Assembly (NCBI RefSeq): GCF_021389935.1
Contig: NZ_CP089979.1
Location: forward strand, 6,286,501-6,350,500
Length of the DNA stretch: 64,000 nt
DNA from: Fulvivirga ligni
GTDB taxonomy: Bacteria; Bacteroidota; Bacteroidia; Cytophagales; Cyclobacteriaceae
Direction: 5' to 3'
Position 1 is the stretch's first letter, and every line of letters starts with the position of its first letter. Under the pieces are notes generated by a model. That model saw only the letters and a list, made by a program, of their open reading frames with translations, did not search any database and had not been told where the DNA came from. A program made the position numbers and the translations under genes. This document shows positions 34,260 to 43,875 of the stretch, piece after piece.

Positions 34260-36941
34260 CTAATATTCCTTTCTCACTTTTAGCCCATTGAGCACTGCCT
34301 GACCAGCAGAAGCATCAAAAGTTAACTGAAGGCCTTTTTCATCTTCCACAAACACCTCTGTTTTGATTTCTACGGCCACACGTTCACCGTATTGTTCCGC
34401 AAGATTCAGGTCGTCAATGATTAAATTTCCATTGATATAAACATCAAATACACGTTTAGAAGCCTTCTCCTGTTTTGTGTCATTGCCAAGATTATAGACC
34501 AACTTCTCCAGCTCTTTATTAGATAGTAATTCTGCAAAATAAAAAGTTACTTCATACTTGCCTGCCGGAACATCTAACTGATATTCTTTGATATCATACT
34601 GCTGGGTTTGATAGATGGGGTCAATATTGGTACCGAGTATATCTGAAGGATTTTCCTTTTTAGATTGAAAATCACCCTTTTCACCCCATTGGCCTGCTTT
34701 GTACATCTGATCCGGCATCCATACTTCATGGGTGAGGTCATCTACAAAATAGCGGTGATCTCCCAGACTGATTCTGATTTCTTCAAAAGGCCATTTTTTA
34801 CTTTTTAGATCGTAAGGTTGAATCTGAAAATTCACCTGCATAAAATCCTTTACCTTCTTGCCATCTCTTTTCCCTATGGCTTCAAGCCAATTGATCCCAT
34901 TTTTAAATGGGACCTTCCAGCTCGCAACATTCTTATTCACCTGCTTCTCTCCCAAATCCTGACCATTCAAAAACAGATTTACTTTATCCAGATTGCTGTA
35001 CACTTCAAATTCCTGAGAAGAAACACCAGTATTTTCAGCATCTTCGACACCTGCTCTGTACTGCCAAATTTTTGATCCCAGGCCCACAAAAGGTTCTTTC
35101 CATAAGGCTGCCTGATAATAATAGAAAGCATCTTTTGGTCTTCTATCCTGAGTGACCAGGCCTTTGTTATTTACTTGCGGCACAGCATCTCTCCTGCCTG
35201 AAGAATAGAAATCATTCAGGTTCCAAACATTGGCACCAGCTACAAACGGGTACTTTTTGATTTGCTCCACATAGTGCTTGTGATAGTAAGTTTCATATTC
35301 CACTGTGAAATCAAATCGTTTAGGGTCAAAAGAATGCAATCTAGGATCGGCCCCTGCCCCATATTCGGTGATTATCAATGGCTTATCAGATAATTCCTGA
35401 TGATGCCTTTCCAGAAATTTCTCCAAGCCATGAATGTCAGCTCCGTACCACCCCGGATATAAATTCCAGCCGACAATCATCGGAATTTGAGTAAGTTGAG
35501 TATCTCTATAACCTTCAAACCAGCCGTGATTAGGAATCATGGTATATCTGGTGGGATCTTCCTTTCTGATCAAATTTTCCAGTTCCTGAGCCTGGCGAGT
35601 GATTTCTTTATAATAAGCCTTTCGTTCATCCGAATCATTACCATATCTTGGCCTAAGCAGAACTTCATTCATGTAAGCCCATATCACCACGCTGGGATGA
35701 TTAAAGTTTTGACGGATCATTTCCGTCATCATCTGCTTGCAATTGCTGAGGAAAACCTCTGATTCCGTCACTCTGTTAACGATCGGAATCTCTACAGAAG
35801 TAATAATCCCTAACTTATCACACATCTCCAGAATGGTAGGATCTTGAGGATAATGAGCTATTCTCAGGAAGTTGCCACCCATGGCTTTCAGCAATTTGAT
35901 GTCATTGATATGCAGCGCATCAGGCAGGGCATTACCTAAGCTTAAATAATCCTGGTGTCGGTTAGTGCCAATCAGTTTTACATGTTTCCCGTTAAGTGAA
36001 AAGCCTTCATTGCCGTCAAATTTAAACCATCGAAATCCCAGGGAATTTTCTACTTCATCCAGCACCTGCTTACTTTTGCTGTCTATTATTTTAGTGACAA
36101 CGGTGTACAAATAAGGATCTTCAATAGACCATAAATGCGGGTTTTTAATTTCTTTTATATTCTGACTCAGATCTGCAGCCAAACCTGGCTTTAACGTAAG
36201 TTTATTAAATACCTTTGCTATGACCTTCTTATCCGCATCTAAAATCAGCTGTTGAACTTCTACTTTGCTCGCTTGTTTTTGCTCATTAACCAAATGAGTC
36301 ATCACCTCCACTTCAGCCTGCTCGGTTGACACTTGCGGAGTGGTTATCTGAACACCAGAAGAGGCATATTTTTCTAAATCGGTATGAACAGGCTCCAAAG
36401 CTACTACATAAACATCTCTGTAGATACCACCGAAGAAAGTAAAATCTGCTTCTAAAGGAGGTATCTCTTCATTATGACGGTTGTTCAGCTTCACAGCTAT
36501 GGTGGCTGTAGATTTTTCAAAGTCTATGAGGTTGGTCATAGGAATGGCAAAGCGAGTATAGCCTCCGATATGACTCCCTGCCTTCTGGCCATTTACAAAA
36601 ACTTCAGCTTCCTGATTGGCCCCTTCAAAAAACAGGTAGAGCTTTTTACCTTTCCAATTAGGGCTAATGGACAATTCTTTAGTATACCAGGCTTCACCAC
36701 GATAATAACCTGGCTCTTCATCAGTAGCATCCTGAGCATTCCAGCTATGGGGCAGAGCAATGTGCTGCCAATCTACTGATTCTGCAAATGGCTGAGTAAG
36801 TTCACCTTGATGAAATTTCCAGCCTGAATTAATGCTAATCTTTTGTCTGACAGTGCTTTGTGCCTGAACTAAAGAAATGCTGGTAATAAGTAATAATAAT
36901 AGTGGTAGCTTGAAAGGATTCATTAGAAAAGTGTTAATCAA
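34260..36941 (-). CDS. GH2 glycoside hydrolase with C-terminal malectin domain
   Basis: A protein of 893 aa with a signal peptide (about 1-28, ending VQAQ). GH2 sugar-binding, Ig-like and TIM-barrel domains follow in order. The acid/base is E426 in IWAYMNEVLL and the nucleophile E526 in LIITEYGAG. After a beta-sandwich (about 600-710), a malectin-like carbohydrate-binding domain covers about 720-890 (ending VLNGLKVRKEY). GH2 members act on beta-galactoside, beta-glucuronide or alpha-arabinopyranoside bonds, and I cannot pick one. Met7 (36923) is an alternative start that also keeps the signal peptide. The role is probably removal of a galactose or glucuronic acid cap from the glycan. Confidence 0.9.
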   Translation of the reverse strand: MINTFLMNPFKLPLLLLLITSISLVQAQSTVRQKISINSGWKFHQGELTQPFAESVDWQHIALPHSWNAQDATDEEPGYYRGEAWYTKELSISPNWKGKKLYLFFEGANQEAEVFVNGQKAGSHIGGYTRFAIPMTNLIDFEKSTATIAVKLNNRHNEEIPPLEADFTFFGGIYRDVYVVALEPVHTDLEKYASSGVQITTPQVSTEQAEVEVMTHLVNEQKQASKVEVQQLILDADKKVIAKVFNKLTLKPGLAADLSQNIKEIKNPHLWSIEDPYLYTVVTKIIDSKSKQVLDEVENSLGFRWFKFDGNEGFSLNGKHVKLIGTNRHQDYLSLGNALPDALHINDIKLLKAMGGNFLRIAHYPQDPTILEMCDKLGIITSVEIPIVNRVTESEVFLSNCKQMMTEMIRQNFNHPSVVIWAYMNEVLLRPRYGNDSDERKAYYKEITRQAQELENLIRKEDPTRYTMIPNHGWFEGYRDTQLTQIPMIVGWNLYPGWYGADIHGLEKFLERHHQELSDKPLIITEYGAGADPRLHSFDPKRFDFTVEYETYYHKHYVEQIKKYPFVAGANVWNLNDFYSSGRRDAVPQVNNKGLVTQDRRPKDAFYYYQAALWKEPFVGLGSKIWQYRAGVEDAENTGVSSQEFEVYSNLDKVNLFLNGQDLGEKQVNKNVASWKVPFKNGINWLEAIGKRDGKKVKDFMQVNFQIQPYDLKSKKWPFEEIRISLGDHRYFVDDLTHEVWMPDQMYKAGQWGEKGDFQSKKENPSDILGTNIDPIYQTQQYDIKEYQLDVPAGKYEVTFYFAELLSNKELEKLVYNLGNDTKQEKASKRVFDVYINGNLIIDDLNLAEQYGERVAVEIKTEVFVEDEKGLQLTFDASAGQAVLNGLKVRKEY

Positions 36942-36999
36942 ATGATGCTAAAGTAGCCATTAAACTCTCAAGATGATATGTGCAGTACTTTTGCATCCC

Positions 37000-37986
37000 T
37001 TATTTAGGACAATCATTATCCTTAAAATAAGGTCCATCAGCATTCCATAGCACCTCTTTTTTAGAAATCATCCAGGTATGGCCATTGTCATTATTTCCCT
37101 GGAAGAAGAGGTAGGTTTTACCATCATTATCCTTAAAAATGTGGGGATGACCAGACTCACTACTGTTCCAGCTGCCGGGATCTCCATTTTCAAGAAAAGG
37201 CTTATTGGATAAACGCTCCCAATGTACTCCATCCTTGCTTTTAGCCAGGCCCACCTGCTGCGGCTGATTGTTATAAGCACCGGCATAAAACATGTACATT
37301 TCATCGCCTCTGGTAATCACTGAAGCTCCTTCCACGCACTCTCCTTCCCATGGATATTTATGGGCAAGCACAGGTCCATCCCCTTGTTGTATCCACTGGT
37401 CTCTGTCAAAAGATTGTCCTTTGGCCACCGCCACACCTTGCATTTGGGTAGTCATGGTGGTGTCACGGGTGGCGAAGTATAAATAGAATTTCCCTTTGAA
37501 CATTCCCACTTCCGCATCTATAGCACGGCCAACCGTCCAGCTGCCCTGAGGTCGGAATATTGGGTTGGTAGCGTTTTTCTGAAAATGAACACCATCCACT
37601 GACCAGGCATGGCAGATAGCATCCTTTTCCCAGTTACCATAAGTCTGATAGAAAAGGTGCACTGTATCGTTTCTCACCAAAGCCCCAGGAGCACACAGCC
37701 CTTTGGCCTCATAATCATATTCAGCGGCAATATGATCTATTGGTTTCCAGCTAGTTAAGTTGTGACTTTCGGCTATGCCAATGCCCCAGCCTTTAAATTT
37801 ATCGTTGGGAGGAGTGGAGTAATACATGAGATACCTGCCTTTGAAATTTACCACGTGCGGATCTTTGGAAAAAGGTCTTCCCAGACGTGAAGTATCACCA
37901 AATTTCATTTTGGGCTCTTGCTTTGAAGATTGAGCCATTACATTGGCACTTAGCAAGAGTAGTAAAAGGTACAAAAGGTTTCTCAT
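37000..37986 (-). CDS. GH43/GH117-like beta-propeller glycosidase
   Basis: A 328-aa exported protein (signal peptide about 1-18, ending VMAQ). It has the five-bladed beta-propeller pattern of the GH43/GH117 superfamily: repeated FKGRYLMYYS, MFKGKFYLYFA and MYMFYAGAYN blades. The three expected acids are D42 (KDPHVVNF), D157 (AIDAEVGMF) and E219 (ECVEGASV). I chose ATG 37986, because the in-frame start at 38025 adds 13 residues before the signal peptide. The substrate is probably an arabinose- or galactose-containing oligosaccharide. It does not match typical GH43 arabinanase well, so a less common branch or GH117 is possible. Confidence 0.75.
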   Translation of the reverse strand: MRNLLYLLLLLLSANVMAQSSKQEPKMKFGDTSRLGRPFSKDPHVVNFKGRYLMYYSTPPNDKFKGWGIGIAESHNLTSWKPIDHIAAEYDYEAKGLCAPGALVRNDTVHLFYQTYGNWEKDAICHAWSVDGVHFQKNATNPIFRPQGSWTVGRAIDAEVGMFKGKFYLYFATRDTTMTTQMQGVAVAKGQSFDRDQWIQQGDGPVLAHKYPWEGECVEGASVITRGDEMYMFYAGAYNNQPQQVGLAKSKDGVHWERLSNKPFLENGDPGSWNSSESGHPHIFKDNDGKTYLFFQGNNDNGHTWMISKKEVLWNADGPYFKDNDCPK

Positions 37987-38002
37987 AGTATCAGTTTTAT
38001 AA

Positions 38003-38044
38003 ACAGCCTTAAAGCATGACCGCAATCTTGTGCTTTAAGGCTGT
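38003..38044 (-). terminator. Intra-PUL hairpin, terminator-like
   Basis: A perfect 14-bp stem, ACAGCCTTAAAGCA (38003-38016) with TGCTTTAAGGCTGT (38031-38044), has a 14-base loop. It lies between the ADP-ribosylglycohydrolase gene and the GH43-like start. On the minus strand TTTATAAAA follows, a weak U tract, so partial termination or RNA stabilisation is likely. Confidence 0.7.
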
Positions 38045-38053
38045 CTTTCATTT

Positions 38054-41000
38054 TTATTTCAATAATATTTTTTCACATCTGGAATAGTCTCCCGAACTGA
38101 TCTTCAATAAAATCATACCCTGATGACCTAGTGAAGATGTTTCAAGCTCTATTTGCTGGGTGTTTTCATAATCTTTGTGCAAGAGCTCTTTCCCATCAAT
38201 AGTGAGTAATTTCACATTGATTTGAGACTGTAATTTAGGCAATTGAACCGTGAGCTTGCCCTCGGTAGGATTAGGAAATACGTTAAATTGAGAATCCAAT
38301 TTACTTTCGGGTGATTCTTCTCTGGCAAAACCTGATGGCTTAGAAAAATCTCGCTCAAATCTCCATAACTGACTATCTCCACCAACAAAGTCCCACTGCC
38401 CTACCTTGGCTCCGTTATTCGTATTCAGCCCTAAAACATCCATGGCCTTCCCGCTATGACGATTAATTATTCTGTAATAACCATTACTTTCAGGTATGAT
38501 AGACCACTGCTGATTGTGGCCACCCCAATAATCGAATTGCTTTACAAAAGCACCGTTGGTGGTCAGTGAATTCTCTATCTCAAGTGACTTGCCGGAATGC
38601 ATGGGTGTTATTCGGTAAAAACCTCCATTGGTCAGTTCTACTTTGTATTGTTGATTCAGGTTGCCCAAATATTCCCACTGAATGAGTTGCGCCAGGTTAT
38701 TTTGTGACATGGCATCGATATCTAATGACTTGCCGCTCATTTTATTGATCATTCTATAAACACCACCTGAAACTACCTGATTTGGAGCAGGATCAGCGAG
38801 TTTTTCCAGTTTCCATTGCTGGTGTGCTCCTCCGGTGTATTGCCATTGCCTAACGTCAGCACCATTTTGAACAGAGGCATTTGCCACTTCCATCACCTTG
38901 CCACTATTATTGTTAATCAGCTTAAAGAATCCATCGCCGGTGCTCACTACAGCCCATTGCTGGTTGCCTCCACCAAGATAATCCCACTGCACCACCGTAG
39001 CTCCATTGGCCATTGAAACACCTAAAACATCTAGTGATTTATTGCTATGAAGCGGATAAATAGCATATACACCATGACTCACTTCCTCCAATCTGAATTT
39101 TTGATTGTTGCTACCGAAATAATCCCATTGCAACAAGTTATCACCATTATTTTGGCCGCTAGAGCCAAGATCTAAACTCTTATTTGAATTTCGGTTGATG
39201 ATTTTATAAACACCGCCAGTGAGAATACCAGAATCGTCAGCTGGCTTGTTTCCATCAAATGCCGCCAATACTTCAATCTTATCAATCTCAGCATAATTGG
39301 CCACTCTGGTAAGTTTGATGGTATTACTACCTTCATTTAAGCGTACCGGAGCCTCTATGAAATTCTGTGAAAACTGTCCCCACGGGCCGCTGTCAGGATA
39401 TTCAACATTACCCAGGCTGACACCATTTACCTGAAGTTGATGTAAGCCCATGGAAGTAGTAGCATTGGCATAGAAAATCCTTACCATATGCTCACCCGAG
39501 TAAGAAGCAGAAACATTTTGAAATTCGATGGAGCTGGTATTGGAATCAATTCCGCCTACATAAGATCCACCTGAGGCCGATGAAGAATTGTATAAACGAA
39601 CAGCATTGAGCACGGCATTCTCTGATTCATAACTTACTGATGGCAAGGTGGGTACCTGAGTTATAACAATATCATCCAAGTTAGCCCACTTACCTGGGTT
39701 AGTGGTTGGTGGCGTGTGCATGCCTACATCCATGGAAGTGCTATTAGGACCAAGCGTTACATACAAATAGCGATAAGGAAAATCCGACAAATGATTATAA
39801 ATGGAGGTGTAAATGTATGGTCCGCCGTAGTTATCTGCATAGAAGCGGGCCTGTCTGCCTGCCGTGCTATTCATACGGGCTTCTACTTTATAAGTGGCTC
39901 CGGGGGTTAATCCCGTCACCGTCTGGTAAAGCTTGGCATCATCCTGATCCGAGCCAGTGATTACGGTCCCTTTATATTCTCCTGTTGCCGCAAAGCAGGC
40001 TTTAGTGCCATTGTTGCATTGTCGTTCTACAAAAACAGCGTTGCTATTACCGGCTGAGCCCCAGACATTCCAATTAGTAAAGTCACCCATTTCAAAATCC
40101 CAGTTTTGAGTGGCAATGCTAGGGATATTGGCTGTTTCTCTGTTTACATTATAGGTATTTCCAGCGACAGTGCCACCATAAGCCCTAAGCATACGCTCCA
40201 TATTTCTTTGGAACAAACTGGTAAGATCGGTGAACTTATGCTCCACAGGAAAGTCTTTATCCATATGCAATGCATGGTTCATATCGTTGATCCACTTACC
40301 GTTTCCATTAGCATAAATATTATCAACAAAAGCCTGGGGTGTGCCTGACATTCCTTTGATAATCCCCATCATACCGCAAATATTAGCGGCAGTACAATCT
40401 CCATCTCCACCAGCCAGTGAGCAGATTTTGAGGGTCTCCATGTAGTTATTTTCCCCATAGAACACGGCCAGTAATCCAAGGCCGTGATTCACTTCTGGCT
40501 GCAAATGCACTTTATCTGACCCTACTGCGTATACGCCTCTTCTGTGATCATTCCACAGCTCACGGACAGCCGCTCGCCAGTCGTTAGGATATTTTTGATG
40601 TAAAGAAACGGCTATATCATACATTTCCCGGGCATAACAATTTTGCGGCAATACGCCCAGTGCTTTTTCTACCACCACACGAGCATCCGTTTCAAAGTAG
40701 GCGATAGCATGAGCTGCTGCCCAATATTGCCCCCAAAGCAGATTCTCTCCCTGGCCCGACATGCTGGCAAACTTGGCTACATACTCAGCTGCCTTGTTGG
40801 GCATACCTGGAAAATTGGCGCCCACCATTTCATGTTCGATGTAACATTCCGGGAGCCAGTGCCCATAATTACCATGTTCCCTCTGGCCCATTAAAGGAGC
40901 AATTAAATTTTTACTGTTAATTAGGCCTAGGGCATCAGCTGTACCTCCAAAATCACGCAGATCATGGGTAATCCATTCCTTCTTAATATCCTCAAAAGCC

Positions 41001-41425
41001 ACTGAGGGGCCATACTGTTCCAGGATATGCTGGTTGAATACTTCTACATGCTGGTCATCATCAGAGTAGATAATGCCAGGCTGGTAATTCGAAAAGTAAT
41101 TGTATTCATCTTTGGTGGTGCCGCCCAAAGTACCGTTCAACAGGATAAACCAATCGTCAGGAAGGCCCAAAAGAAACTCAACGGGCTGTTTCACAGTAGC
41201 TCCGGGCTGGTAAAACCCATTAGGCGTATTGTATACTTTCAGATATTCATATCCCGTGACTACACCACCACATGTACCAATGAGCATAGCCAGTGTTTTG
41301 TCATAATACTCTTGTTTGGAAAGAGTAACCTGCTGCGAATAAGTGTTAAAAACACACGTAAAAAAAGAAAAAAATAATACCAGATTAAAGAGCCTATTAG
41401 AGGCTCTATTTTCTAAGTTTAACAT
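38054..41425 (-). CDS. Secreted ADP-ribosylglycohydrolase-fold protein with CBM, R-type lectin and T9SS domains
   Basis: A 1123-aa multidomain protein. After a signal peptide (about 1-31) comes an ADP-ribosylglycohydrolase (ARH) domain at about 38-420. Metal-site motifs are YSDDD (D122-D124) and AGGDGDCTAANICG (D341, D343). They correspond to the TDDT and GGDTD(S/T) boxes, with Gly and Cys replacing Thr and Ser/Thr. A CBM4/9-like domain (about 440-592), a CBM6/CBM35-like domain (about 598-720), two ricin-type beta-trefoil lectin domains (about 736-876 and 886-1026, QxW repeats) and a T9SS type A sorting domain (about 1047-1123) follow. The ARH family removes ADP-ribose, but this secreted form among glycosidases more likely cuts a ribosyl/arabinosyl-type glycan bond (inference). 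Confidence 0.85.
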   Translation of the reverse strand: MLNLENRASNRLFNLVLFFSFFTCVFNTYSQQVTLSKQEYYDKTLAMLIGTCGGVVTGYEYLKVYNTPNGFYQPGATVKQPVEFLLGLPDDWFILLNGTLGGTTKDEYNYFSNYQPGIIYSDDDQHVEVFNQHILEQYGPSVAFEDIKKEWITHDLRDFGGTADALGLINSKNLIAPLMGQREHGNYGHWLPECYIEHEMVGANFPGMPNKAAEYVAKFASMSGQGENLLWGQYWAAAHAIAYFETDARVVVEKALGVLPQNCYAREMYDIAVSLHQKYPNDWRAAVRELWNDHRRGVYAVGSDKVHLQPEVNHGLGLLAVFYGENNYMETLKICSLAGGDGDCTAANICGMMGIIKGMSGTPQAFVDNIYANGNGKWINDMNHALHMDKDFPVEHKFTDLTSLFQRNMERMLRAYGGTVAGNTYNVNRETANIPSIATQNWDFEMGDFTNWNVWGSAGNSNAVFVERQCNNGTKACFAATGEYKGTVITGSDQDDAKLYQTVTGLTPGATYKVEARMNSTAGRQARFYADNYGGPYIYTSIYNHLSDFPYRYLYVTLGPNSTSMDVGMHTPPTTNPGKWANLDDIVITQVPTLPSVSYESENAVLNAVRLYNSSSASGGSYVGGIDSNTSSIEFQNVSASYSGEHMVRIFYANATTSMGLHQLQVNGVSLGNVEYPDSGPWGQFSQNFIEAPVRLNEGSNTIKLTRVANYAEIDKIEVLAAFDGNKPADDSGILTGGVYKIINRNSNKSLDLGSSGQNNGDNLLQWDYFGSNNQKFRLEEVSHGVYAIYPLHSNKSLDVLGVSMANGATVVQWDYLGGGNQQWAVVSTGDGFFKLINNNSGKVMEVANASVQNGADVRQWQYTGGAHQQWKLEKLADPAPNQVVSGGVYRMINKMSGKSLDIDAMSQNNLAQLIQWEYLGNLNQQYKVELTNGGFYRITPMHSGKSLEIENSLTTNGAFVKQFDYWGGHNQQWSIIPESNGYYRIINRHSGKAMDVLGLNTNNGAKVGQWDFVGGDSQLWRFERDFSKPSGFAREESPESKLDSQFNVFPNPTEGKLTVQLPKLQSQINVKLLTIDGKELLHKDYENTQQIELETSSLGHQGMILLKISSGDYSRCEKILLK

Positions 41426-41499
41426 AAGGGAGGGGTTTAGGTGTTGAAAATTGATTTACATAACTAATGCATATGGTTTGATAGTTTTTTGATTTGAGA

Positions 41500-43860
41500 T
41501 TAGATCAGGCTTAAGTCAAGGTCAGCATTCTCGTTAATGAGCCTGCAACCAAATATACCGCCCGCTGTGGCCCCGGGATGGGCCTGAAATTTGACTACGA
41601 TAGATTTCTTCCCCTTCAACAAGGCATTAGGAATGGGGTAAGTGATGAAATAATAATCCTGGCCGTTTTTCTTTATTTGCTGCGTGGCAATCTTTTCATT
41701 GTCTACCATGATATCGAAGACTCTGTTGCCACCATCAGGACCGAAGTATCGGCACACCAAGGCTATATTTTTATTCTGATCAGATAATGACATTTCGTAA
41801 GAGAACCAGCCTCCATCGGTAGCGTGCCTCCATTTTTCTGTGGTTCCACCGGCTTCTGTCTTTTCACCTGTGAAATTATGATCTCTTTCTGGCTGCATTT
41901 CGCCTATTCTCACGATATCAAGCGTATTTTTCTCCAGCTTTTCCTTGGCTGCCTTCTGAGCATTTAGCTGTGCTAGTTTATTTTGCCAGCCATCCTCATC
42001 CATGAAGTCAAAGTAAACAGCATAATTATCTTTATAGATTTGATAAAAAGGCTTGAGCACCGCATCAGATGGTTTGGTTACATTCACCGTTCTAAACATA
42101 AGATCATCACCTTCCTTTTTCTCCAAAGCAGATTCTAATGTGCTCTCATTTAATACAAATGATGGAATATCTTCAGGGTTCAACTCTTTGATGCCAAGAT
42201 CAGCCGCAAGTACTAGTGGACCATAAAGAATGGCCTTTTTAGAGCTGTCGCCACGTAAATCTTCAGTATGAATGCTCATTGGTAGCTCGTATTCCAGAAT
42301 ATCACCATCCTTCCACTCTCTTTTGATGGAAATATAAGATGATGGGTTTCCATCTACTTCTACCATTTCTCCATTAACCCGAACTAAAGGCTTGCTAGCA
42401 GCCCAGGCAGGCCATCTCAGTTGAATATTCAGTTCTTTAGGCTGATCCACAGTAATCGTATATTTCATACTGCTTTCTTCCGGATAGTTGGTCTCCAGCT
42501 TTATCTTGGTCTTCTGCTCTTCCCAATTAAGGATGGATGGAATAAAAAGATTAGCCCAAAGGGTATTTTGATGATGGAAATAGATATTTCCACCGTATTT
42601 CACATGATTTTCCAGACCTGTTCCCACGCAGCACCAGAAATCTTCCGTGGCGTGACTGAATTTTTTACCTTCACCTGAAGCCATGTTTACATAGTAGGTA
42701 ATCATGCCCGTTTCAGGGTTTTGAGAAGCCAGAATATGATTGTATAAAGCTCTTTCATAATAGTCTGCATACTGAGCCTGAGGATCCCAGGTGAACAATT
42801 CACGAGTGAGCTTCAGCATGTTGTAAGTATTGCAGGTCTCTGCTGAGTTAGTACTCAACCTGCCGGTAAGATTATCGGCCGGCCCAAAATGCTCAAAGTT
42901 GCTGTTACCACCTATTACATAGCTATGATGGTTTACCACTCTGTTCCAAAAGAACTCTACTCCTGCCCGCTTGCTATCGTCTCCACTAAACTCATACTGA
43001 CGGCCAAGGCCTATCAATTTTGGAATCTGAGTATTGGCGTGCAAACCTTCCAACTGATCATTTTGGTGAATAATTGGATCTAAGACCGCCTTATGATTAA
43101 ACTTTTCGGCCAGATCATAATATTTCTTATCGCCGGTAATGCCATATAGGTAAGTGAGAGATTCATTCATCCCTCCATGCTCACAGGCAAGCATTTTCTG
43201 AAAATCATCCTGACTAAGACTGCCTACAGTATTTACCGCCCAATCTCCCAATTGGGTAACTATTTCTTTGGCTTTTTCATTGCCAGTGAGCAAGTACACA
43301 TCGATTAATCCTGCAAAAAGCTTATGCAAATTATACCATGGCACCCAGCCACCATTAAGATCAAAGCCTGCCGATCTGATATCTCCATTACTGACCTCCT
43401 TAAATATTCTCTCATGCTCAGGCACAGCGCCTACATAGCCATTTCCATAGGCTTTTTGACAATCCGCTAATTCGTCAACTATATAATTTGCTCTATCTAG
43501 AAACTCCTTATCGCCAGTAGCATCATATCCCATGGCCAGTGCCGACAAATAATGCCCTAAAGTCTGACCGGAAACACCTCTGCTCTCCCAACCACCATAG
43601 ATTGAATCCTTGGGTTGCAGACCAGCAAACTTCCTGAACCTATACAACAGTCGATCTGGCTTCAGCAATAGAATCCATTCCCTATCTTTTTCATAGGCAT
43701 GAGTGAACGGACTTTCCAATAGTTCCACCTGATGTAAAGCAAATGGCTCAGCCTGAAGCTCTACTTTTTTTTCTACGGCCAGCTTCGGCTGTTCTTTTTT
43801 ATCGCAAGCTATGAGCAGACACACAGCACCTGCGGTGAGTAAAATATTCTTTAATTTCAT
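41500..43860 (-). CDS. Beta-L-arabinofuranosidase, GH127 (lipoprotein)
   Basis: A 786-aa lipoprotein with lipobox LLIAC (Cys19). The alpha/alpha-barrel GH127 domain carries the zinc site of HypBA1: E341 and C343 in SAETCNTYN, and C410 and C411 in FWCCVGTG, where C410 corresponds to the catalytic Cys nucleophile. E323 (SNFEHFG) lies near the expected acid/base Glu. A C-terminal beta-sandwich (about 660-780) looks like a carbohydrate-binding or discoidin-type domain. HypBA1 removes beta-L-arabinofuranose from arabinofuranosyl-hydroxyproline chains. A similar activity on arabinogalactan, extensin or RG-II is likely. It is the second of two adjacent GH127-type genes (gap 15 bases). Confidence 0.92.
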   Translation of the reverse strand: MKLKNILLTAGAVCLLIACDKKEQPKLAVEKKVELQAEPFALHQVELLESPFTHAYEKDREWILLLKPDRLLYRFRKFAGLQPKDSIYGGWESRGVSGQTLGHYLSALAMGYDATGDKEFLDRANYIVDELADCQKAYGNGYVGAVPEHERIFKEVSNGDIRSAGFDLNGGWVPWYNLHKLFAGLIDVYLLTGNEKAKEIVTQLGDWAVNTVGSLSQDDFQKMLACEHGGMNESLTYLYGITGDKKYYDLAEKFNHKAVLDPIIHQNDQLEGLHANTQIPKLIGLGRQYEFSGDDSKRAGVEFFWNRVVNHHSYVIGGNSNFEHFGPADNLTGRLSTNSAETCNTYNMLKLTRELFTWDPQAQYADYYERALYNHILASQNPETGMITYYVNMASGEGKKFSHATEDFWCCVGTGLENHVKYGGNIYFHHQNTLWANLFIPSILNWEEQKTKIKLETNYPEESSMKYTITVDQPKELNIQLRWPAWAASKPLVRVNGEMVEVDGNPSSYISIKREWKDGDILEYELPMSIHTEDLRGDSSKKAILYGPLVLAADLGIKELNPEDIPSFVLNESTLESALEKKEGDDLMFRTVNVTKPSDAVLKPFYQIYKDNYAVYFDFMDEDGWQNKLAQLNAQKAAKEKLEKNTLDIVRIGEMQPERDHNFTGEKTEAGGTTEKWRHATDGGWFSYEMSLSDQNKNIALVCRYFGPDGGNRVFDIMVDNEKIATQQIKKNGQDYYFITYPIPNALLKGKKSIVVKFQAHPGATAGGIFGCRLINENADLDLSLI

Positions 43861-43875
43861 GAGTGATTTTCTTTA

